Shown in pieces: positions 35,501 to 44,967 of a stretch of DNA of 64,000 nt (the first letter of the stretch is position 1; each line of letters begins with the position of its first letter). The notes below the pieces were generated by a model. That model ran no database searches, had not been told where the DNA came from, and worked only from the letters and a program-made list of their open reading frames with translations. This stretch comes from Strigamia acuminata. Taxonomy: Eukaryota; Arthropoda; Chilopoda; Geophilomorpha; Linotaeniidae. The position numbers and the translations under genes are program-made. Location of the stretch: contig OX442317.1 in assembly GCA_949358305.1 (NCBI GenBank), positions 16,732,516 through 16,796,515 of the forward strand, written 5' to 3'.

Positions 35501-36876
35501 ATAGTCTGCGCAGAGAGGACCGGCTTGACCACTGAGGTGGCCGTAAGCGCAGGAAGCGGTGCAGATGTAGAATCTGCGGGCAAAACATGCTGAAGGGAAT
35601 ATAAATCATCCTTCAGTTTGGCATGCAAAAGAAATTGTTTGGCTTTGTCGGACGGATCAAAAATGGTCATTAAACCATTTGAAGCCGCAAAATGTAGTCC
35701 GGCGCGATCAATTTTTGACAAACTGACTAAATTACGCGAAAAAGCGGGAGCATGAAGAACATTATGCATTGTGACGGGAAATTCTCCTTTCGCGCCACCA
35801 CGACCAATCCGCAAAACCACGTCACCTATACCATCAACTCGTGAACGGCCTTCACCCAAAATGATGAAATAATTCGAAACGGGCTTGTACGTCGAAAAAG
35901 AATCACGACGGCAACACACGTGGTCAGATGAACCCGAATCAATTAGCCATTCCAAAGACGAAGTCGATGCGACGTTGGATTCTGACCGTGCAAAGAAACC
36001 TAAACCGGACCTTGCACTTGAAACACTTTGAGCACTCGGGGCAGGTGGTGTTGCATTACCGCGTCCACTTTTGCGGTTCCGAGACGAAGATCGGCGACCA
36101 CGATTGGTAGACGAGTTGGAAGAGGCAACGCCCTGGACTCGAGGTTTGGGGCACTTGTTCGCATAGTGTCCCATTTCCTTGCAATTAAAGCACTGAATTT
36201 GTGACAAGGGCTTGAAAACTCTCGTCGGTGCACTCGAAGACGAACTCGCTGACTGTAAACTAGTCGATGACCCCGAATCTGCATTCTTCATCTTCAAACG
36301 ATTAAATTCGGAGAGAAGATGGTCGGAGACTCCCTTTAATGTGAAATCCGCTTTAGACCAATGGTAAATCGTTTGCACGGTCGCCTCGTACGAATCTGGT
36401 AACAAATCCAAAAGTTGATAAGCGACATCCGAATCCGAAAATGTGACTTCCAAGTCCTTCAAAACGGCACGGGCTTTGGTGACACGGCTAATGAAAACTG
36501 ACATGTCTTCATTCGGAAGTAAACGCATCATCAGGAAATCTCGGCGGAGTTTAGCAATTCGGGCAAGAGAAGTCGGCTGAAATGTCGCTTTCAAGGCTAC
36601 CCAGGCGTCACGTGCGGAGTCCGCAGCAAGAACAATGTCCTGATATTGGGACTCGACAAACAAGCCAAGCAAGGCTTTTGCACGCTTTGAACGGTCGTCG
36701 TGAAGCTGTTTTCGAGGCTGATCCCAGGCTTCGTCTCTGACCGGAGGATTCTCTGAGATGAAATCATCTACTCCTTTTTCCAAGAGCAAAAATTGGATAT
36801 TTCGGGACCAAGATTCGTAGTTATCGGAGTTCAGTCGTGGAATTGAAAATTGGTGAGATTTGCCGGAATCCGCCAT
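32560..36876 (-). pseudogene. Copia gag-pol polyprotein, truncated at RNase H
   Basis: One frame from ATG 36876, about 1425 native residues and then a short chimeric tail. Gag has a CCHC knuckle at residues 229-242 (CFNCKEMGHYANKC). Protease has DSGS at about 313. Integrase has an HHCC finger (H491, H496, C524, C527) and catalytic D556, D620 and E656. A Pro-rich linker lies at about 808-845. Reverse transcriptase has LDVKGAYLYG at about 1092 and YVDD at 1176-1179. RNase H is present up to the MFSD segment and then cut, losing its last catalytic region. The order integrase before RT marks Ty1/Copia. Without RNase H end and a normal 3' part, this copy is not autonomous as it stands. Confidence 0.92.
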
Positions 36877-38188
36877 GGCGATATAAGTGAGCGGTTCTGC
36901 GAAAAGTTTGGTCGAGGTGACAGGAGAACGCGCGGTATCGTTGTTCGAGGCGGAAAACCAGAATTGGGCTATTCAGGTTGCTAGCCAACCCAACTAAACA
37001 GTGGCCGTTTAGGAGTTGTCGGGAAATAATGGCCCTATGGCCCCCGGATACTCCACTGTCGGGCACGGCAAATTAATACAACGGTCAAAGTGCAATGACC
37101 GAGGCAAAGATTTGTATCTGTTAGGGCAATTAAATCCACTAACAAATACAAATCCAGGATCCTACACCAGGTCCCTACCAAAAACCTTAATCTTACACAA
37201 AGTTTCACGAAACTTAATATTTAACAAAGTTTCACGAAAAATAAGGAAGAAAATGAGGAGAATCTCGCAGAATCTCTTGGGATACTCGACGAAAATCCTC
37301 GAAAATCTTAGCAAAATGGTTGGAAAACTTCTGCCGCTTCGTACACGTCGTACGGTAAAATTCTGGATGAAAATCGACGAAAATTCCACGTAAAAATGCA
37401 GAAAATGTCTGAAAAATATATAAAATAATCAGAAAAATGCTCAAATGAAGCAAATTAGCGATGTGAAGCAGGAAACACGGCGATCATAGACATGTTCACT
37501 CATCACTTTACGTGTGCGGGACGAAATTGACCCGAAAACATCGTAAAAAGTACACAAATCAATCCAAAAGTACTCACAACACTTGTGGAAACAAGTGGAA
37601 TAATCTAATAATCCCTGGCACAACACAGTATCGACGAAAAAGCACTAAATTCGATGAAAAGCACGTTAAAATTCGGCGAGAAGATCCTCGTGAAGCGCAC
37701 GGGCATATGGCGCAAAAACAACGAAAATCGGCCCGAAAAACGTGGAAAACATGATGAAAAGTACTCACAATCGTGTGTATAACACGTATACTGCTAAACA
37801 CAAGCAGATACTGGATGGCACAGTCAAAAACTCGATGAAACACGCGAAAATCGTCGGCGAAAATCACTCGGAATTTGGTGCATCGCGATCGGGCGAATCT
37901 GCGGCGATCATCGACGAAAATCCACGGAAATCCATCAAGAAAAGTATCCACGATCCTTTTACAAGCCCTGGACAGTACCTACGAAAATTTGCAGCGTTCA
38001 AATCCGTTGCAAATTGCAGAAAAAGCATCAAAATCGTCGGGTGAGCAGGCATGAAGAAACGAGGTCGGCCATTTTGCCAGGAGCGAGTAATCGATCAGCA
38101 GGATAAGATGAACGAAAATTCATGGAATTTTGACAAAAACTTGGCCAAAATTCAACATGAACAACTCACAGTGATGGAATGAACTCTA
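36877..38188 (-). other. Copia leader region
   Basis: About 1.3 kb between primer site and gag ATG, unusually long. Rich in CGAAAATC-type motifs. The 60-125-codon frames in it on both strands look accidental. Confidence 0.6.
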
Positions 38189-38202
38189 ATCCTCTGCTAC
38201 CA
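38189..38202 (-). promoter_or_regulatory. Primer-binding site for initiator tRNA-Met
   Basis: On the minus strand TGGTAGCAGAGGAT directly follows the 5' LTR. It complements the 3' end (ATCCTCTGCTACCA) of animal initiator tRNA-Met, the usual primer of Copia elements. Confidence 0.88.
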
Positions 38203-38483
38203 TGTTGAAAGTATGGATTGAAGAACAAATTCCAGGCCAAAAGTGAGTAAAAGAACAAGATTTAATCATCTCATGCAAGCATGGAGAAAAAACAACAAGA
38301 AGAGAACAAGTAAATAACAACAGTTGCTAAGCAGTTAAAAAACAACTCCAACTACGGTAATCCAATTGATACATCAATGTTTACATGATAATAAACTATA
38401 AAATCATAAATAATTACAAATCAAACATGTGTAACATCAATAATCAATTGCATATCACAAATCTCGGAGAACAAAAGCCAACA
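38203..38483 (-). repeat. Copia 5' LTR
   Basis: 281 bp. On the minus strand it starts TGTTGGCTTTTG and ends CTTTCAACA, the terminal TGTTG..CAACA typical of Copia. Confidence 0.92.
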
Positions 38484-38488
38484 AAATC

Positions 38489-38900
38489 GATTCAGGAAAT
38501 TGTGACCGAAACCCTCGGATCTCCATGATGGCTCGAAGCGAACGAATTCAAAGTGTCTGCAAACTCGTCGAACGCGATTATACAAACTCGCATCGCCTAC
38601 GATGATGCAACGTGTACCGCGAGTTGAAATTTAAATCGTAAACCGATCGGAGCGTTCGCGATCTTCGTTTCGGACAACACCCAGTTCTATAATCTAATTA
38701 ATCGTTGGGACACTCGACGTGGAATCGGTTCCACCGTCGATAAATCAATTTCTATATTTCGAGGATTTTTATTTAACTCCGCGCAAGCGTCTGTGTGATG
38801 TAATTTCTCACAACCGCCACGCCATCTGGCGTAACCCGTGTCTCATTTGCATCCAAATCAAGTTCAGACACGATACAAGACTGTTTTCCGCGTCTCGTTG
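38489..38900. repeat. Remainder of array copy 5 after the Copia insertion
   Basis: Continues the copy broken at 30509. It aligns base for base with 40366 onward (GATTCAGGAAATT, CCCTCGGATCTCC, GGCTCGAAG). Confidence 0.75.
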
Positions 38901-38922
38901 GCGTTCCTCGCAACATTGAACC

Positions 38923-39466
38923 ATGTTCCAGGTAATTCCAGGAACAGATACGAATTGTTTCGTATAATTTTTAATCTAAAACTTCTCTTATTCAGCCGAA
39001 ACCGCTTGAACCCACGAACGAACATCCCTTGCTCAAGGTGAAGATAGGGAATCTCGCGCGTAATGCCCTGGTAATCGAGTGGTCGCGCTTCTGCGTCATC
39101 GACGAACGTTTATTCGAAGAAACGGGCTACCCTCGGGACCGTATCCGCGAACTAGACGACGACGACGATAGACACCGGTACCTAAAAAACATCGTTGGTG
39201 ACCATTTCCAAATAATTGGACAGATCAAGATGAACGTCGAGTGGGTGAATCGAGGCACCGAAACCAACTTCATCGTCGTGACGAAAGAAAGAACTCTCGT
39301 CTTGGGGATGCGTTTCCTTTGGGACTCGAATATGTCTTGCGCGCAGTTTGATCGATTCTTCAAAGACGGTAAACTTGGCGTCACCATCCCATTCGAGTAT
39401 GGATTTGTTCCATGGACAAATTTGTACTTTGTCGAATATCCAGATAAAATGTACAAGTGTCAATAA
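38923..39466 (+). CDS. Retropepsin-fold protein without catalytic Asp
   Basis: Exon 1 is nine coding bases (38923-38931, Met-Phe-Gln, donor GTAATT). Exon 2 (38996-39466) follows a ttattcag acceptor in phase 0. The product is about 159 residues. Residues 14-35 read HPLLKVKIGNLARNALVIEW, where retroviral-type proteases have a strand, the turn and Asp-Thr/Ser-Gly; here the triad is replaced around IEWSR. Later come IIGQIKMNVEW and, after a gap, LVLGMRFL, which fits the second-lobe LLGxxFL motif. The match to the protease of the nested element is in pattern, not close identity. It could be a domesticated, proteolytically dead protease, perhaps a binding or dimerisation module. Fold assignment is inference from motifs only. 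Confidence 0.55.
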
Positions 39467-39899
39467 ATGGCAATTCTATGTGTGAATGGGGTAAAAAAAA
39501 TGTGGGAAAAAAATGTTATACAAATAAATAACTGTCGTTTTCGCGTAACTTTTTCGATTTAATATTTGATATTGTCGCCGCGGTGGGCGTTATTCCACCA
39601 TATAATCGTCGCTTCAATGTATCGTTGTTTCATCGTTTCGTTTTATTCCGTTTTATTTGGTTATTTGTTTTTATTTTTATTTTTATTTATTTATTTATTT
39701 ATTTATTTTTTTTTTTATAACATTCTGCAAACTGTAGAAACTGTAAAAACTTTAAATATAGATATTTTAGTGAACAGCGAGTTTGTTTTTATTTTAGACT
39801 AGATGGGATACCTGGGTCGAAACGAATTAGGTCGAAACGAGATTTCGACTTTAGTCATTTCGACCTTAGTATGGAATCCCGGGTGCTCATAGTATTCGA

Positions 39900-40980
39900 A
39901 AATTAAGTAAAGTAAAGTAAAGTTTAGTCATCTTCTTTGGATATTTTTTTTACTCCGTTTGGCGTCTTGCGCGCGCGCTTGTTTGCTCCCTTCTCCCTTC
40001 TCCGCCTCGAATTTCGTCCCCGGTCGGTCGTTTTCACCCGACACCCAAAAGTCCAATCCCGACGAACGGATCCACGAATTCCGTCGTGAAATCGCGAACA
40101 CGTCGTCAACGCACAGGCCACGCGCGTATCACGAGGAACAAATAAATAAACAATTAAATGGGTGTTTTTGCACAATTATTTGAAATAAACACGCTTTATA
40201 GGTGTGTCTGTCTGTGGGCTTATTTTGGAACAAGTTGTTGGGGCTGCCGACACTCGTCGGTGCCAGCTGCCCCGCATTCACCGTAGGTGAGGCGCTCGTT
40301 GCCGCAATGGTCGCCGGAATGTTCGTGGTGGAGCAGAACACCCGTGGGTGGGAAATACCGTTTCAAATCGATTCAGGAAATTTCGACCGAAACCCTCGGA
40401 TCTCCATGATGGCTCGAAGGGAACGAATTCAAAGTGTCTGCAAACCCGTCGAACGCGATTATACAAACTCACATCGTCTACGATGGTGCAACGTGTACTG
40501 CGAGTTGAAATTAAAATGGTAAACCGATCGGGGCGTTCGCGATCTTCGACTCAGACGGCACCCAATTCGATAATCTAATTAATCGTTGGGGCACTCGTCG
40601 TGGAATTAGTTCCACTGTCGATAAATCGATTTATATATTTCAAGGACTTTTATTCAACTCCGCTCGAGCGTTTGTGCGCAGGACTTTGTACCTGGTCACG
40701 TGGCCTGTAATGTAATTTCCCAGAACCGCCACGCCACCCGACGTAAGCCGTGCCCTTCGATGGACGCCAAAGTGTCCATTCGATGCGGATTTTTGCGTTT
40801 CCCGCGTTAAAAGGTGTCCTATAAATTCCGAAACCAAGTTAATCTTGATTTACTTGTCTACGTGGATCTCCCCATATATTTTGTTTTCTAATTTCAATGT
40901 GGAAAAGTTTGTCGGTTGCAATTTTTCTCGCGCGCACGGCAATCACGAAAAAATCTCCGACGGTAGCGCACTCTGACGGT
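39900..40980. repeat. Degenerate repeat array, copy 6, holding the empty Copia target
   Basis: Pyrimidine/CGCG stretch at about 39960-40020 and hairpin GGGGCTGCCG...CAGCTGCCCC at 40238-40273. At 40358-40370 it has TTTCAAATCGATT, the uninterrupted version of the Copia insertion site. Confidence 0.7.
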
Positions 40981-41009
40981 AATTGTTTTAAATTTAAAAA
41001 AAAAAAAAT

Positions 41010-41010
<1 letters not shown>

Positions 41011-41052
<42 letters not shown>

Positions 41053-41053
41053 G
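41011..41053. repeat. (GATA)n microsatellite
   Basis: About ten perfect units. Confidence 0.95.
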
Positions 41054-41189
41054 ATAAAAATTAAAACAAAATAAAGAAGGGTTGAATTTCTCGGACCTTG
41101 CGAGAGGGTACGACTAATAGTTTATACCATCATCATTGTCGCCCAGCAGTCGGTCAGTCTCTTTCTTTCCTTTTTTCTGCACAAAGCAA

Positions 41190-41275
41190 ACGTAAGATCG
41201 CGGAAGCGAGACTCGAACCCAGAGTCCACGGCTCCATGCGGCAGGTAGTCCTGCCCACTCGACCACTCTGGGTCG
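41190..41275 (-). other. tRNA-like sequence with A and B box, probably a tRNA-derived repeat
   Basis: The minus strand has TGGTCGAGTGGG (A-box-like) and about 40 bases later GGGTTCGAGTCTC (B-box-like). Acceptor and T-stem pairing is poor, so a working tRNA is unlikely. A pseudogene or the head of a SINE fits better. Confidence 0.4.
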
Positions 41276-41584
41276 ATTATAAATTGTGCTAAAATATAGA
41301 AAAGAAGAGAAACAGATAAATAAATAAAATAAATAAAATAAAGACGTATATTTAATCACCCGATGAGATGTTTTTTTTTTACAATGAGAAACAAAATATA
41401 CGCAATATGAACAAACAATACGAGACAATGAGATGGTGGATTGTTGTTTTTGTCCCATAAGAGTTGTGTCACATCTTTGACAATTGAAAAAAAAAATAAA
41501 TAAATGAATAAATAAAATTAAAAACCAAAACAAAAACTAAATCAAACAAACAAACAAACGAGAGTGGGAATAAACCGTCTCCTC

Positions 41585-42174
41585 TTATAATTCCATCGAA
41601 AGATCGGAACCACCAATTGCCTCTTCAGCGCCTTCGTCATCATCGTCGTCAACGACATTCTCTATCCAACCCATCGTTCCCTCCATCGCCTTCCACCATT
41701 TTCCCTCTGCTTCTTCAAATGTTTTCTCAAATTCCTCCATCGTCGCCTTCACCATTTTCTTGAGTCTTTGTTCCGTCCTGTCTATCAACTCCTCAATTCT
41801 CTCCTCTAGTCCCTCCATCATTTTTTCGACCCTTTCCTCCGTTGCCGCCATTGCCGTCTCCTGGACCTTCGTCTGTCTTCGACCGAGCGACTGGAGAAAG
41901 AGAGAAAAGAACGAATAAATATAAAAAAAAAATAAAAAAAAAAAAAGGTCAAATAAAAAAGACAAAAGAGTAAATATCGGAATGGGACACATACCCCCTT
42001 GATCTTCGTGGGATCATTAGTTTTTCGCTCGCGTGCATCATGCACGGAACTACTGGCGGCGCTCAAGTTTGGCGTGTGGCTCCACGCCTCCATGAAGTCG
42101 ATGCGTTCCAAAAGGACGACGGGTGACAGGTGCGACTTTGTGGACGGCTTTTCTCCTCTCTTTCCTTTTTCCAT
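41585..42174 (-). CDS. Two-exon coiled-coil protein with acidic tail
   Basis: Exons 42174-41995 (60 codons, ATG, donor GTATGT) and 41890-41585 (acceptor after ctctttctccag) join in phase 0 into 161 residues. The N-terminal exon is basic and Ser-rich (MEKGKRGEKPSTK). The second exon has heptad-like repeats (EERVEKMMEGLEERIEELI, RTEQRLKKMVKATMEEF) and then Asp/Glu (DDDDDEGAEEA). No membrane segment or known domain. The same two-exon plan as 27983-28664 on the other strand suggests one small gene family, although sequence identity is low. Confidence 0.65.
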
Positions 42175-42354
42175 ATTTTCTTCAATGTGAAAAAAAAGAT
42201 AAAAATTAAAATCGCAACAAAAAGAACCAAAACGTGGGACGTCGAATAAAACATCCGCGCACATATTGTTCGCGCAAGTCTACGCGCGTACATGTACGTG
42301 TTGGACGTGGTACATTTGATGCCTACCGCGGAACAATGCGAGAAAACACGAGAA

Positions 42355-42464
42355 AATACGAAGTTCTCGTATTTTCTCGGTTTTACTTCCATTTGGTCAA
42401 TTCTTACCTTTGGTTTCAATACAATTTATCTTATTTCAGAAGTCTGCGAGACACATATAAAAAG

Positions 42465-42496
<32 letters not shown>

Positions 42497-42692
42497 GTTT
42501 ATTTCTAATTAAATGAGAAAAATCTTATATATAGGCTTAACCCGCCATGCAATAAGAAACAGACGAAAAAATCTTCTTTTTATTCGTGTCTTGTAGTTTT
42601 CTGAAATGAGATAAATTGCATTGAAACGTAACATAAGAATTAATCAAATGAAAGCAAAACCGAGAAAAAATGAGAATCTTGTATTTTCTCGT
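42355..42692. mobile_element. Imperfect inverted-repeat element (MITE-like)
   Basis: Arms 42355-42475 and 42567-42692 are inverted copies of each other with scattered differences. They share TCTCGTATTTTCTCG-, ATTTATCT/AGATAAAT- and AAAAAGAAGATTTTT-type blocks. The spacer contains a T run. It would fold into a long hairpin. No clear target duplication could be fixed. Confidence 0.6.
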
Positions 42693-43260
42693 TGTACAAC
42701 AAAGTCGGTTCGCGTTACACGAGTTTTTCAAAGTACCGTGGCCCTGGTACACGATACCGTCTCGGTTTTAAAACGGCACCGCGGTCCCGACGCTCACCCG
42801 CCGCAAAAAGCAATGCAGTCCAGGGCCGCGAACCGCGTGTAAAAACGCCAACTGACGAGTGTTTACCGGGAGAATGGTTAATTTACCTCTAATCGTTCCA
42901 CTTGTTCACGACACGGGGTCCACACTACTGATGGCGAGCGCGCGAGTGATTCGACGCGGCATCTGGCGACAACCATGGAATCCCGCGTGTGATGCGACGT
43001 TGTTTGTTTATTTTTGTCTATTTTATTTATTTATTTGTTTATTTATATATTTATGTTTATTTGTTTATTCATCTATTTGTTTCACGATGCTTTCAAATTT
43101 TTATTTTTTTGTAACTCCGATCACCAAGCGTCGTTATCGAAATCCGCCATACCTGACCGCTGATTCCGCGCCACGTGCTTCGCTGCTGAGCAAGTTGAAA
43201 GTATTTACTAGTTTACTATATACCTGTCCATTTATACATGCCGTTTATCTATTTATCAAT

Positions 43261-43287
43261 CTATCTATCTATCTATCTATCTATCTA
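43261..43287. repeat. (CTAT)n microsatellite
   Basis: About seven perfect units. Confidence 0.95.
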
Positions 43288-43544
43288 CCAATCAACCAAT
43301 TGACAACGACAACAATTGTTTCAACAATCCGACCATTCGTCCGCTTGTGTCTAAACGAGTGGAAGCGTGGAGAGGCGCGGAATTCGTCGCCATATTCTCG
43401 CTTGCCAGAAATGAAAAGAGAATAATTCGGTTGTTTGATTGATCTGTGGTTTTATTCACCTTTTCTTTCCTTTTCATTGATTGTGTTTTGCTGTTCAATT
43501 CTCGTTTGTATTTAATTTACGGTAATCTAATTTTTACATTTCAG

Positions 43545-43838
43545 ATGGAGAACGGAAAGAACGTCATCTGGGGTGAAGTGCGCCCGGGCACGAGGTGAGA
43601 GTGGTTGGTCGATCGATTGGTTTTATTTATTTGACACTTTTTATTTTATTTTATTTTATTTCTATTTTATTTTTAAGGGGTTCGTCGCGATCGCCACCTT
43701 CGACGAGGTCGCCGCAGACCATCTATGTGCGGCCCGGGGAATTTGGTAATAACATATTCTTCGGGCCGAGGCGCTATGTGCCAGAGTGAGTAAAGCAATT
43801 TATGGTCGATTTGTCGGTCGCGGTTCAATTAATCATTT

Positions 43839-43870
<32 letters not shown>

Positions 43871-44230
43871 TTTTTTTATCATAGTAACTTACCATGGTTG
43901 CCACCTAAGTGTGCGAATAATTTCCAATGCGACACGCGCCTCGCGCGGGATCGCCCGACACCGCCGACGCATGGGTGGTCGGATATCCCAAGATCCACCA
44001 GAAACTATGTGTATCAATTCTGCACAACTTGCTACGAGTTTGGTCGTTGCAACCCATTCGTCACCAGTTACCAGTCACCAGTCACCCACGACCGCCACCA
44101 GTTCGTCAAGATATATCTACCTGTCCAGTTAGTTTGTTTGTTTGTTTGTTTGTTTGATAAATATGTATATATATATTTTTTTCTTCCTCTTAGTGGGACA
44201 TCGTTATCGAACGTAGCGCCATCGGCGTAA
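43545..44230 (+). CDS. Four-exon gene, unknown Cys/Pro/Arg protein
   Basis: Exons: 43545-43594 (ATG right after tttcag; donor GTGAGA), 43678-43785 (donor GTGAGT), 43885-44127 (after a long T run and atcatag; donor GTTAGT) and 44194-44230 (after ttcctcttag; TAA). All three introns are phase 2 and the joined frame is open for 145 residues. Visible features: a Ser/Pro/Arg patch, PGEFGNNIFFGPRRYVP, LPWLPPKC, and two Cys groups (CANNFQC and CTTCYEFGRC), possibly a metal-binding pair. No signal peptide, no recognised family. The consistent phases argue strongly for a real gene. It converges on the thymidine kinase, about 160 bp away. Confidence 0.65.
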
Positions 44231-44388
44231 TTTTTCATTTTTTATTGTATTTTGTTCATTTGTAGTTTATAATTTAAATTAAAATTGAATTCGAGATAAG
44301 TGGCCACGATTGATTGGGTTTATTTGATCGCAAAAAAAAAAATAATTCGAATGAATCTATCGGTGTTAAAAACGATACGACCGGTTTG

Positions 44389-44850
44389 TTAGCCGATTGG
44401 TGAACAATTTGCGAAACACGCGCGACACGTGGGGGCGTATTTCTCGGCACCCCCTATCACCACGACGTCTTCTTCGCCCGACGTCCGCTTCGTGAACGCG
44501 GCTTCCCCTCGACACCGGTAGCACGTTGCCTTCAGCTTCACGATGTGCTCTGATTTCGGGAGCAAATCGCAGACTTGACCGAACGGGTTCAACTTGAAAT
44601 CCCCATCGAGGGCCGCGATTACCACAGTCTTTCCTTTCTCTGCCATTTCTTGACAGAATTGTACCAAGTCCTCGAAAAACTGGCCCTCGTCAATCCCGAT
44701 AATCCCGAAATTTTCGGATTGTCTTCGGGCTTCCGCGAGGTTTTCGACGGCGCGCGCCGCTCTCGATTTTCCGTCACGAGCGACGATTTCTCCGGGAATG
44801 TGGCGGTTGTCGATTTTGGGCTTCAATAACAACGCTTCTTCTCCTTCTAG
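44389..44850 (-). pseudogene. Thymidine kinase (TK1-like), N-terminal P-loop part missing
   Basis: The frame reads LLLKPKIDNR, then GIIGIDEGQFFEDLVQFC (the catalytic Glu and magnesium-site region), VVIAALDGDFKLNPFGQV, KLKATCYRCRGEAAFTKR (first Cys pair), VVVIGGAEKYAPTCRAC (second Cys pair and the substrate-lasso end), to TAA. These are the TK1-family motifs in order, for phosphorylating thymidine in the salvage route. The glycine-rich ATP loop that should come about 35 residues before IDNR is absent. At 44850/44851 the sequence changes to the start of a 16.3-kb duplicated segment whose other copy (61199) has no kinase. The frame stays open by chance into that segment (to 44967). Either a kinase truncated by rearrangement, or a 5' exon lies elsewhere. 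Confidence 0.85.
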
Positions 44851-44967
44851 CCTTATGGCGCGCATGCGGATTTCTCGGAGTGCGAAAGGGACCCTATTTT
44901 TAACATTACGGCGGCCTATACCTTGACCCCCTGTTCGCAGTCTCATGGCTGATTTTGCGGATTTCAC

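Larger units (their letters stand above)
30515..38483 (-). mobile_element. Rearranged Ty1/Copia retrotransposon
   Basis: Target duplication AAATC lies at 30510-30514 and 38484-38488. In the minus direction the order is: 5' LTR (38483-38203), initiator-tRNA primer site, about 1.3-kb leader, gag-pol (36876 to about 32597), then an abrupt switch to a second copy of the integrase-end/RT segment (32596-30951), a partial LTR (30957-30787) and a last LTR (30789-30515). The end of RNase H and the normal 3' region are missing. Both switches fall at short shared sequences. The two pol copies look identical, so the rearrangement is recent or arose during the integration itself. Confidence 0.92.

Noticed and set aside
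36877-38188. Frames of 60-125 codons in the Copia leader
   Set aside because: On both strands and overlapping, inside the region between primer site and gag; no motifs.
39808-39892. Short TCGAAA/TTTCGA hairpins
   Set aside because: Arms of only six bases; not distinguishable from chance.
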